The notes beneath the pieces were generated by a model, which was not told the origin of the DNA, did not search any database, and was given only the letters and a program-made list of their open reading frames with translations. The position numbers were made by a program, and so were the translations under genes. DNA of 17,099 nucleotides from Lachnospiraceae bacterium UBA3732 (GTDB lineage: Bacteria > Bacillota > Clostridia > Lachnospirales > Lachnospiraceae): contig DFHD01000073.1 of the NCBI GenBank assembly GCA_002372545.1, positions 1 to 17,099 on the forward strand, read 5' to 3'. Shown here piece after piece: positions 1-6,628 of this stretch (the stretch's first letter is position 1; every line of letters begins with the position of its first letter).

Positions 1-1010
1 ATGCCTGCGCAGCCCAGAGTCTCCACGGCGGTAAGCTTCCGGATGATCGCATGATTTTTGGACATCTTGGTGACGCCGATGGAAAGCACAATGGTCACAA
101 CGGCGGAGAGACCCTCCGGGATAGCGGCCACTGCAAGAGATATGGCGATCATGAAGGTATCCAGTACGAGTGTGCCGGTGATGGAATCCCCGGTTACAAG
201 AGCCCGGATAATATTGATGCCGAAGATCAGCGCGCAAATGATCAGGATCATGACGGTGAGGATCCGGGAAAGCTCCCGCAGTCTCAGCTGCAGCGGCGTT
301 TCTTCATGCTCGGCCTCGGAAAGCTGGCCGGCAATCTTACCCATTTCCGTTTCCATTCCGGTGCCGGTGATCACTGCCCGGCCACGGCCGTATTCCACAA
401 TAGAGCCCATGTAGACCATATTGGCACGGTCGCCCAGAGGAACATCCTTTCCTTCTGCTTTAAGTACATCCGCTGTCTTTTCGGCAGGAACGGATTCGCC
501 GGTAAGTGCAGCTTCCTCTATTTTGAGGCTGGCCGCTTCAATGAGGCGGGCGTCTGCCGGTACACTGTCTCCGGCCTCCAGCAGGATCACGTCACCGGGC
601 ACAAGGTTTGTGGCGGGGATCACGGATACATGTCCGTCCCGGCAGACCTTGGCTGTGGCCGCGGCAATCTCCTGCAGTGCCGCAATGGCCGATTCCGCCT
701 TGGATTCCTGATAAACGCCCAAAACGGCGTTCAGGATGACTACCGTAATGATAATGATGGCATCACTGATTCCCTCGTGGGATATGATACCGGTGATAAT
801 GGAGATTACCGCGGCAATGATCAGCACCACGGTCATGGGTTCCATCAGCTGACGCATGAAGCGGTGGATCAGAGATTCCCCCGGCTTTTCCGCCAGCTTG
901 TTTTCGCCGTATTTCGCCAGGCGCTCTGCGGCTTCTTTTTCGCTGATTCCGTTTTCACTGGAATGAAGCTCAGTGAGAACAGTATCCTTTTCTTCAAGAT
1001 AATGTTTCAT
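1..1010 (-). CDS. Cation-transporting P-type ATPase, Ca2+ type (N-terminal part, cut by window edge)
   Basis: Membrane pump of the P2A (SERCA/PMCA-like) family, which exports Ca2+ at the cost of ATP. About 336 residues are visible; the family usually has about 850-900. The start MKHYLEEKDTV fits the N-terminal cation-ATPase domain. The first membrane hairpin lies at about 45-95. The actuator-domain motif TGES is at 170-173. The M4 motif AIPEGL has PEGL at 298-301; its Glu is a Ca2+ ligand in this family. The reading frame leaves the window at RKLTAVETLGCAG, just before the expected phosphorylation motif DKTGT. The ATG at 1010 is preceded by a strong SD, AAGGAG, at 1015-1020. The gene is divergent from nrdD and has its own promoter at 1083-1111. 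Ion specificity (Ca2+ versus Mn2+ or Na+/K+) cannot be settled without the M5/M6 segments, but the P2A class is clear. Confidence 0.93.
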   Translation of the reverse strand, partial: MKHYLEEKDTVLTELHSSENGISEKEAAERLAKYGENKLAEKPGESLIHRFMRQLMEPMTVVLIIAAVISIITGIISHEGISDAIIIITVVILNAVLGVYQESKAESAIAALQEIAAATAKVCRDGHVSVIPATNLVPGDVILLEAGDSVPADARLIEAASLKIEEAALTGESVPAEKTADVLKAEGKDVPLGDRANMVYMGSIVEYGRGRAVITGTGMETEMGKIAGQLSEAEHEETPLQLRLRELSRILTVMILIICALIFGINIIRALVTGDSITGTLVLDTFMIAISLAVAAIPEGLSAVVTIVLSIGVTKMSKNHAIIRKLTAVETLGCAG

Positions 1011-1082
1011 GGGTCTCCTTCTTCCTTATTATATGCATGCCGGGCTTTATATGGTACCTGCCCGTTTTGCGCTCTGAATCAC

Positions 1083-1111
1083 AGTATACGACACAGGCAA
1101 GAATCTGACAA
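1083..1111 (-). promoter_or_regulatory. Promoter of the P-type ATPase gene
   Basis: Read on the minus strand, TTGTCA (1106-1111) and TATACT (1083-1088) are separated by 17 bp. Each matches the sigma-A consensus at 5 of 6 positions. The predicted leader is about 65 nt. NrdR box 1 starts 2 bp upstream of the -35. Confidence 0.6.
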
Positions 1112-1112
1112 G

Positions 1113-1128
1113 ATACTATATTTAGTAT
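1113..1128. promoter_or_regulatory. NrdR box 1
   Basis: A 16-bp near-palindrome, ATACTATATTTAGTAT, with 7 of 8 symmetric pairs. Its form matches the AT-rich boxes bound by the repressor NrdR upstream of ribonucleotide reductase genes. Its centre (1120.5) lies 32 bp, about three helical turns, from box 2, which is the usual paired arrangement. Confidence 0.8.
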
Positions 1129-1144
1129 TTTACCGAAAAAAAAT

Positions 1145-1160
1145 ATACTAAATATAGTTG
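1145..1160. promoter_or_regulatory. NrdR box 2, overlapping the nrdD -35
   Basis: A second 16-bp box, ATACTAAATATAGTTG, centred at 1152.5. It overlaps the first three bases of the nrdD -35 element, so bound NrdR would block RNA polymerase. The assignment rests on motif shape, spacing and position before nrdD; nrdR itself is not in the window. Confidence 0.8.
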
Positions 1161-1186
1161 ACAAGAGCCGCCCTCCCGTCTATAAT
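1158..1186 (+). promoter_or_regulatory. nrdD promoter, perfect sigma-A consensus
   Basis: TTGACA (1158-1163), a 17-bp spacer and TATAAT (1181-1186). Transcription should start near 1193, giving a leader of about 40 nt. So strong a core promoter fits a gene held down by a repressor, here the overlapping NrdR boxes. Confidence 0.85.
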
Positions 1187-1234
1187 GATTTTTACGCGCA
1201 ACAGATTGTTTCTTGATGAAGGGGAGTGGGTATT

Positions 1235-3490
1235 ATGATCTATAATGAGTCTTTGGACGGGAATCTGGAATTTGAAGAGAGAAAGCTTTGTGTCATGAAG
1301 CGTTCGGGCGAACGTGTGCCCTTTGACCGGTCTAAGATCGTGAACGCTATTGTAAAGGCAAATAATGAGGAAGGTATCCTCAGCGAACGACTGTCCCGGG
1401 AGCAGATCGAAGAGATCGCCAAGGGCATCGAAAAGAACGCCGGCCATGCCGGGCGGGATATGTCCGTGGAGGAGATCCAGGATGAGGTAGAGGACGCCCT
1501 CATGGGCAGCGGCAAGACCAAGGTTGCCCGCCTTTACATCACCTATCGTTACAAGCACAACGAGATGCGGAAGATGAGTGACATCGACCAGAAGATCTCC
1601 GGTGTGGTGGAGCGTGACAACGAAGAGGTTAAACAGGAAAACTCCAACAAAAATCCGACCGTTCTTTCCGTGCAGCGGGATTACATGGCGGGCGAATGGA
1701 GCCGGTATTATACAGGAAAGTATCTGCTGACCGAGGAGATCGTCCGGGCGCATAAGGAAGGCGTGATCCACTTCCATGATTCGGATTACTTTGCCCAGCA
1801 TATGCATAACTGCGATCTGGTCAATCTGGATGATATGCTGCAGAACGGTACCTGCATCAGCGGAACCCATATCGATACGCCCAAGAGCTTTGCTACGGCA
1901 TGTACGGTGGCTTCGCAGATCGTAGCGCAGGTTTCGTCCAGCCAGTATGGCGGACAGACCATCACCCTTTCGCATCTGGCTCCCTTTGTGGATGTCAGCC
2001 GTCAGAAGATCAGAAAGAGACTGATGGACGAATTGTCGGATGCCGGTGTGGAGCTGGCGGAGGATAAATTTGACGGGCTGGTGGAAAAGGAGCTTCTGAA
2101 GGAAGTGGAGTCCGGCTGTCAGACTATCCAGTATCAGCTGATCACCCTGCAGTCCACCAATGGACAGGCCCCCTTTGTTACGGTATTTATGTATCTGAAC
2201 GAGGTGCCGGAGGGAAGGATCCGGGAGGATCTGGCCCTGGTGATCGAGGTCATGCTGAAGCAGCGTATTCTGGGCGTAAAGGATAAGAGCGGCGTGTATA
2301 TCACCCCGGCCTTCCCCAAGCTGATCTATGTGCTGCAGAGCGATAATATCACAGAAGACGGCAAGTATTACTACCTCACCCTGCTTGCGGCAAAATGTAC
2401 GGCAAAGCGTATGGTGCCGGATTATATTTCCGAGAAGAAGGCAATCGAAATGAAGGGAGACGTTTATCCTTGCATGGGCTGCCGCAGCTTCCTGACGCCG
2501 GACCGTTTCACCGATGCGGGTGTGGAGAATATCCCCAATGCCATGAATTACGTTCCCGGACGTCACCGGTACTACGGCCGGTTCAATCAGGGCGTGGTGA
2601 CCATCAACCTGGTGGACGCCGCCTGCTCCTCCGGACGGGATGAGGAAAAATTCTGGGAGATCATGAAGGAAAGGCTGGAGCTCTGCCACAGGGCGCTTCG
2701 TCTTCGCCATGAGAGACTCCTGGGTACCCCGTCGGATGTAGCGCCGATTCTTTGGCAGGATGGCGCTCTGGCCCGCCTGAAGCCCGGCGAGACCATCGAC
2801 AAGCTTCTGTTTGATGGATATTCCACCATTTCTCTGGGCTATGCCGGCCTGGCGGAGTGCGTATATTATATGAAGGGCGTTTCCCATACCAGCGAGGTGG
2901 GCAAAGCCTTCGGCCTCAGGGTAATGCAGATGCTGAACGATTTCTGCGCAAAGTGGAAGCAGGCAGAGAATATCGATTATTCCGTTTACGGTACGCCGCT
3001 GGAATCCACCACCTATAAATTTGCCAAGTGCCTGCAGAAGCGCTTCGGCAAGATCCCGGGTGTGACGGACAGAAATTACATCACCAACAGCTATCATATT
3101 CATGTTACCGAGGAGATTGACGCCTTTTCCAAGCTGACAGAGGAGGCGGAGTTCCAGAAGCTTTCTCCCGGCGGCGCCATCAGCTATGTGGAGGTGCCCA
3201 ATATGCAGGATAATATTCCTGCCGTTATGGCTCTTCTCCGGCATATTTACAACACCATCCTTTACGCCGAGCTGAACACAAAGAGCGATTTCTGTGAGAA
3301 GTGCGGCTTTGATGGTGAGATCCGGATCATAGAGGATGAGACCGGTAAACTGATCTGGGAATGCCCCAACTGCCATAACCGCGACCAGTCCAGCATGCAT
3401 GTTGCCCGCCGGACCTGCGGCTACATCGGCACCCAGTACTGGAACCAGGGCAGGACCGCCGAGATCAAGGACCGTGTGCTGCATCTGTAG
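1235..3490 (+). CDS. nrdD: Anaerobic (class III) ribonucleoside-triphosphate reductase
   Basis: Cytosolic glycyl-radical enzyme that reduces ribonucleoside triphosphates to dNTPs for DNA synthesis without oxygen. The protein is 751 aa. An ATP-cone regulatory domain covers about residues 8-105 (KRSGERVPFDRSKIVNAI). The catalytic barrel includes the NrdD signature ACTVASQIV...SSQYGGQT. Near the C terminus, a CxxC...CxxC pair (CEKC, CPNC) forms the structural zinc site. RRTCGYIG carries the radical glycine at 729. The frame also opens with a GTG at 1226, but the SD AAGGGGAG (1219-1226) would overlap that codon and sits 8 nt before the ATG at 1235, so the ATG is preferred. The required activase gene nrdG does not follow: a hairpin terminator and a two-component pair do. 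Regulation is probably by NrdR. Confidence 0.97.
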   Translation: MIYNESLDGNLEFEERKLCVMKRSGERVPFDRSKIVNAIVKANNEEGILSERLSREQIEEIAKGIEKNAGHAGRDMSVEEIQDEVEDALMGSGKTKVARLYITYRYKHNEMRKMSDIDQKISGVVERDNEEVKQENSNKNPTVLSVQRDYMAGEWSRYYTGKYLLTEEIVRAHKEGVIHFHDSDYFAQHMHNCDLVNLDDMLQNGTCISGTHIDTPKSFATACTVASQIVAQVSSSQYGGQTITLSHLAPFVDVSRQKIRKRLMDELSDAGVELAEDKFDGLVEKELLKEVESGCQTIQYQLITLQSTNGQAPFVTVFMYLNEVPEGRIREDLALVIEVMLKQRILGVKDKSGVYITPAFPKLIYVLQSDNITEDGKYYYLTLLAAKCTAKRMVPDYISEKKAIEMKGDVYPCMGCRSFLTPDRFTDAGVENIPNAMNYVPGRHRYYGRFNQGVVTINLVDAACSSGRDEEKFWEIMKERLELCHRALRLRHERLLGTPSDVAPILWQDGALARLKPGETIDKLLFDGYSTISLGYAGLAECVYYMKGVSHTSEVGKAFGLRVMQMLNDFCAKWKQAENIDYSVYGTPLESTTYKFAKCLQKRFGKIPGVTDRNYITNSYHIHVTEEIDAFSKLTEEAEFQKLSPGGAISYVEVPNMQDNIPAVMALLRHIYNTILYAELNTKSDFCEKCGFDGEIRIIEDETGKLIWECPNCHNRDQSSMHVARRTCGYIGTQYWNQGRTAEIKDRVLHL

Positions 3491-3549
3491 GATTCCCGTT
3501 TTCCCGAATGAGTTTTTCAGGAAAAACGAAATAATGAACAATATGATCA

Positions 3550-3587
3550 ACAATAAGGCAGGGAGGTTTCATTCCCTGCCTTATTGT
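3550..3587 (+). terminator. Hairpin terminator after nrdD
   Basis: A perfect 15-bp stem (3550-3564 with 3573-3587) around an 8-nt loop, 60 bp after the nrdD stop. No clean T-run follows; the U residues lie in the 3' arm (TTATTGT). It may act weakly, or mainly as a 3'-end stabiliser. Confidence 0.65.
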
Positions 3588-3635
3588 CCGGATGAATGGG
3601 GTGAAACAAGAAATGCAAAACAGAGGTAGCGATAC

Positions 3636-4793
3636 ATGTTCAACCTGCGATATATCCTTATGCTCCTGGCGCAGCCGGTGAGCTTTGCCGCGATCACCGG
3701 GATTGTCCTTTTGGTGAAACGAAAAAGATACATTTTGTATTCTTATCTTATTCATCTTCTTTACATTGCCGTAGTGGAGGTGTTCAGAAGCTATGCAGGA
3801 GACAGGGTCTATGCGGTTGCTTTTGTGTTTTTTAATCTGACTGAGGTCGTGCTTCCGCTGATCTTTGCCAGATATTTCGTCCGCAACCTGACCTGGAAGG
3901 CGGCCTTTTATTATCTTTTTTTGGGAACTGCGGACAATATGATCTACCAGAGTCTCATTGTCAGGACCGGCGCGGGGAGAGCGGCCTTCGAAGCCTATCT
4001 GGACTGCAGATGGAGCGAGATTGCCCTGTCGGGTGCATTGCTCAATGTTTTGGTCATGCTTCTGGTCTATTTCACCGTGGCTCTTTTAGGGTGTTTTTCA
4101 GCCAGAAAGGCAGTGGAAGCCATGGAGAGATACTATCGGCCGATCTATATCGTCCTTTCCGCCTTGCTGGTTGCCGGAAATGTGATCATGAGAACCAGTC
4201 GGGATTATGCGGATAATCATCCGGAATTCTTCTGGACGATTCTGGTGCCGGTCGTGGATATTTTGGCGATCGCCGGCCTTCTTCTCTTTTTTATCAGCTT
4301 TGGTAAGGAAGGGTTAAAGGATATCTATGAAAAGCTCCGCAGGGTGGAGAAAAGTGAGCGGGGAGATTCCAATAAGGAGATCCGGATCTTTAATGAAGAC
4401 TGGATCAACCGGTATTTTCAACACCGGACAGATGAGCTGAAACGGAAGGGCCTGGCTGTAGAGATCATTTCTTACATGCCCTGCCGGATATCCGTTTCCC
4501 TGGAGGAAAACCGGTGGATGCCCTGCTTTGAGGATGTTTTACTGTCCCTCAGGGGAAAAAGAACAGTCTATTTTGTCATGGTCTTCCGTTCTCTGGGAGA
4601 CAGCATCGTGATCAATATGGAGTATGGAGACGGTTCCTTCCATAGAAGAAATATGCTGAACAGAGATCATCTGACGGTTTTTCGTGATCATTATCTGTAT
4701 GAACAGCAGGAGAGGGGACATGGTTCGGTCACACTTCTTCTGCCGTGCAAAGTTGCAGAAAAATCTGCCGATTATGCAGAAATGATGATATGA
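3636..4793 (+). CDS. AgrC-like membrane sensor with degenerate histidine-kinase region
   Basis: A 385-aa membrane protein. The first ~222 residues hold about seven hydrophobic segments (approx. 4-26, 31-50, 58-82, 86-102, 131-156, 170-190, 200-222), as in AgrC/ComD-type peptide sensors. A charged linker follows (EKLRRVEKSERGDSNKE), then about 140 cytoplasmic residues resembling a GHKL ATPase fold. I cannot find the expected HDxxN phosphoacceptor helix, an N-box (Asn motif) or a glycine-rich G-box; EDVLLSL sits roughly where DNAIEA would be. The gene lies 53 bp upstream of a LytTR regulator, presumably in one operon. An SD-like AGAGG (3622-3626) precedes the ATG by 9 nt. The sensor role is inferred from topology and neighbour. 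It could be a pseudokinase or a ligand-binding partner. No obvious promoter is visible upstream. Confidence 0.75.
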   Translation: MFNLRYILMLLAQPVSFAAITGIVLLVKRKRYILYSYLIHLLYIAVVEVFRSYAGDRVYAVAFVFFNLTEVVLPLIFARYFVRNLTWKAAFYYLFLGTADNMIYQSLIVRTGAGRAAFEAYLDCRWSEIALSGALLNVLVMLLVYFTVALLGCFSARKAVEAMERYYRPIYIVLSALLVAGNVIMRTSRDYADNHPEFFWTILVPVVDILAIAGLLLFFISFGKEGLKDIYEKLRRVEKSERGDSNKEIRIFNEDWINRYFQHRTDELKRKGLAVEIISYMPCRISVSLEENRWMPCFEDVLLSLRGKRTVYFVMVFRSLGDSIVINMEYGDGSFHRRNMLNRDHLTVFRDHYLYEQQERGHGSVTLLLPCKVAEKSADYAEMMI

Positions 4794-4846
4794 TCGTCCG
4801 AAAAATGGTACAGTAGAAATATACCCGGCGGAAAGGAACCGACAAA

Positions 4847-5551
4847 ATGAAGGTGATCATCTGTGATGATGAGAAGCAGGATGCAGAGGTAACGAAAGAA
4901 CTCCTTCGGAATTATCGGGGCATAACCGATATTACGATCTGTACACCGGAAGAAACGGTGTTCGATATTGAAGAGGATTTCTTTCAATATGATATTGCCA
5001 TTCTGGATATTGAATACCATAAGGAAATGAATGGGATCGATGTGGGCCATCTGATCAACCAAAAGCATCCCGCGTGCCAGATCATTTATCTGACCAAGGT
5101 GACGGATTATGCTTCCGATGTTTACGAGACGGAGCATGTGTATTTTGTGACAAAACAAAATCAGAGAAAGACCATTTACCGGGCAGTGGATAAGGCGCTG
5201 GGGGTGATCAGCAGCAATGAAAAGTATAAATATCTCGAGATCAGGTCCCGCAATAAGAAGACGATGCTCAGCCAGAAAAGCATTATGTATATAGAGCGGG
5301 TTGAACGAAAGACCTACGTACACAGTGAGACCGGTGTTCTGGAAACCTACCAGTCCCTTTCGGAGTACATGAGGAGGCTTTCTGAGGATTTTGTGAGATG
5401 CTACGGCAGCTTTCTGGTCAATCTGAACTGGGTGGTCAATCTGGGAAGGGAGAAGCTGTTGTTAAAGGACGGCACAGAGATACCGGTCGGACGGACCTAC
5501 AGAGATAAGCTCGTGCGGGCGTATATGAAATTTATCTCCCGGAGAGTGTGA
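4847..5551 (+). CDS. LytTR-family response regulator
   Basis: A 234-aa cytoplasmic transcription regulator of the AgrA/ComE type. The receiver domain (about 1-118) keeps all key residues: acidic pair D7-D8, phosphoacceptor D54 (AILDIEY), T83 and K103. A LytTR DNA-binding domain occupies about 124-232 (SIMYIERVERKTYVHS...FVRCYGSFLVNLNWV...IPVGRTYRDKL). SD AAAGGA (4832-4837) lies 9 nt before the ATG. It follows the AgrC-like sensor and is probably co-transcribed with it. The intact receiver contrasts with the partner's missing kinase motifs, so phosphate may come from elsewhere or control may not be by phosphorylation. Target genes are unknown: no peptide-pheromone or agrB-like gene is visible nearby. 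Confidence 0.95.
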   Translation: MKVIICDDEKQDAEVTKELLRNYRGITDITICTPEETVFDIEEDFFQYDIAILDIEYHKEMNGIDVGHLINQKHPACQIIYLTKVTDYASDVYETEHVYFVTKQNQRKTIYRAVDKALGVISSNEKYKYLEIRSRNKKTMLSQKSIMYIERVERKTYVHSETGVLETYQSLSEYMRRLSEDFVRCYGSFLVNLNWVVNLGREKLLLKDGTEIPVGRTYRDKLVRAYMKFISRRV

Positions 5552-5745
5552 AGCGCAGCCGGAGGCATCATCTTCGGTAAGGCGGGGCGCTTTGCGGATT
5601 CGGCCGAAGGTATCACGCGGGAGCGCGTTGCCGGGAAGGGGTTCTGACCCGGTAAAAGGGGCGCAGCAACGCTGCGGATAATACAAGAAATCCTGAGGAT
5701 TATGCAAGAATACCCTTGAAAAAGAGGAAGCATGATAAAATGATT
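5552..5745. other. GC-rich intergenic segment, function unknown
   Basis: Clearly richer in G+C than its flanks and without a supportable gene. The regulator's frame stays open for 31 codons past its stop codon, ending at a TGA at 5645-5647. Small self-complementary elements occur, such as CGCAGC-AAC-GCTGCG near 5661-5675. It could be a spacer, a small RNA or a remnant of a repeat; nothing visible decides. Confidence 0.3.
5716..5744 (+). promoter_or_regulatory. Possible promoter of the PH-domain gene
   Basis: TTGAAA (5716-5721), 17 bp, AATGAT (5739-5744). The -35 matches 5 of 6 and the -10 only 4 of 6. Transcription would start near 5751, inside the left arm of the following hairpin, so this transcript would escape that terminator. 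Confidence 0.3.
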
Positions 5746-5779
5746 GTCGGTGAAAGAAACTCTTTCACCGGCATTTTTT
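5746..5779 (+). terminator. Rho-independent terminator between regulator and PH-domain gene
   Basis: A 12-bp stem with one G-U pair (5746-5757 with 5761-5772), a 3-nt loop AAC, then A and six Ts (5774-5779). It suits the end of the sensor/regulator transcript. It ends only 5 nt before the SD of the next gene, which is unusually tight. Confidence 0.8.
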
Positions 5780-5799
5780 ATCATAAGGAGGCAGTAAAA

Positions 5800-6345
5800 A
5801 TGGAGCAGGGATATGTTTTTCGACATCTTCAGGCAGGGGATGAGATCGTAGCGCAGGCAAAGATCACCAAGATCTCACTGGTCCCCGGTATTCTTGTGGG
5901 TGTGTTTTTCGGATGGGTTTTTTACGGGATTGGCCATTCCATGAGTGACGTGTTCCCCGGAACGAATCTCATCGGCCCGATCATCGGCGCGCTGATCATC
6001 CTGTACTGTATTCTCGCAATGAAAAACACGGAGCTTGCGGTGACAAAGAAAAAAGTCGCCGGAAAGACCGGTGTCTTTGGTAATCATAATATGGATGCGC
6101 CCCTGGATAAGGTGAACACAGTCTCTGTTCACCGCGGACTTTTCGGAAGCATTTTCGGTTACAGCACACTGGAGATCTCTACCGCCTCAGGCGCTTTCCA
6201 GTATAAGGGCGTGGATATGGCGGATGCATTCAAGGATACCGTCATGCGCCAGATCGATGTTTACAATAAGGAAAAGCAGGAAGAAGAATACAAGCGGATG
6301 GCAAGCATGATGCAGCAGAATCTGCAGAACCAGCAGAATATGTAG
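5800..6345 (+). CDS. Small membrane protein with bacterial PH domain (bPH2/YdbS-like)
   Basis: A 181-aa protein. After a short N-terminal strand region come two membrane segments (about 27-45 and 57-74). A bacterial PH-like domain of the PF03703 type follows (about 76-152: ELAVTKKKVAGKTGVFG...APLDKVNTVSV...GYSTLEISTASGAF). The C-terminal tail is charged and Gln/Met-rich (KEKQEEEYKRMASMMQQN), probably helical. The domain probably faces the cytoplasm; the family's biochemical role is largely unknown. The frame is open further upstream (TTG at 5716, ATG at 5740), but those starts would translate through the terminator. SD AAGGAGG (5785-5791), 8 nt before the ATG at 5800, decides the start. The downstream 162-bp palindrome begins 13 bp after the stop codon. 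Confidence 0.88.
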   Translation: MEQGYVFRHLQAGDEIVAQAKITKISLVPGILVGVFFGWVFYGIGHSMSDVFPGTNLIGPIIGALIILYCILAMKNTELAVTKKKVAGKTGVFGNHNMDAPLDKVNTVSVHRGLFGSIFGYSTLEISTASGAFQYKGVDMADAFKDTVMRQIDVYNKEKQEEEYKRMASMMQQNLQNQQNM

Positions 6346-6357
6346 AATTCACAGAAT

Positions 6358-6519
6358 TAGTGCTTCCGTTTTTAATTAACACGACTATTTCTTGCCTGCT
6401 TATCCGAATAGCACAGTTCAAAAATCCTCAGCGTAGCCCGCTACGCCTACGTTTTTTGAACTGCACTCTCGAATAAGCATTCTGCGCAATAGTCGCATTA
6501 ATTTAAAACATCAGCACTA
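6358..6519. repeat. 162-bp imperfect palindrome (possible MITE-like element)
   Basis: Symmetric about 6438.5. Paired blocks are 6358-6364/6513-6519 (7 bp), 6368-6372/6505-6509, 6374-6379/6498-6503, 6382-6389/6488-6495, 6397-6403/6473-6479 (shifted by 1), 6414-6424/6453-6463 (11 bp) and 6431-6437/6440-6446 (7 bp). That gives about 51 pairs in blocks. Both outer ends are TA, which would fit a TA target duplication as made by Tc1/mariner-IS630 elements. No ORF lies inside. The inner GCGTAG-CCCG-CTACGC hairpin is followed by TTTTTT and may terminate the PH-gene transcript. Whether it is repeated elsewhere in the genome cannot be seen here. Confidence 0.8.
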
Positions 6520-6561
6520 GCAGGGTTAGACGAAGAGATGAGAACATCCGTCTCAAATCCA

Positions 6562-6590
6562 TTGACAGAAGGTCGAAAGCGTCCTAAAAT
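6562..6590 (+). promoter_or_regulatory. metY promoter
   Basis: TTGACA (6562-6567), a 17-bp spacer and TAAAAT (6585-6590). The start would lie near 6597, leaving a leader of about 30 nt. That is too short for a SAM (S-box) or T-box riboswitch, so control must be by promoter or by other means. Confidence 0.8.
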
Positions 6591-6628
6591 ACAAGAATAA
6601 GATTTTTTGTAAAGAAGGGAGACTTTCC

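Noticed and set aside
51..1151. 366-codon plus-strand frame opposite the P-type ATPase
   Set aside because: The minus strand has TGES, PEGL and a good SD; the plus-strand translation is low-complexity His/Gly-rich and resembles nothing.
3512..3527. GTTTTTC-AG-GAAAAAC inverted repeat after nrdD as a terminator
   Set aside because: AT-rich with almost no loop and no T-run; the 15-bp hairpin just downstream is the better candidate.
1148..3553. 801-codon open frame antisense to the whole of nrdD
   Set aside because: It mirrors the codon bias of nrdD, has no SD or recognisable domain, and the sense strand encodes a complete, highly conserved enzyme.
6591..6628. Search for a SAM or T-box riboswitch before metY
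   Set aside because: The predicted leader is only about 30 nt, with no room for either; the metF leader is also too short.
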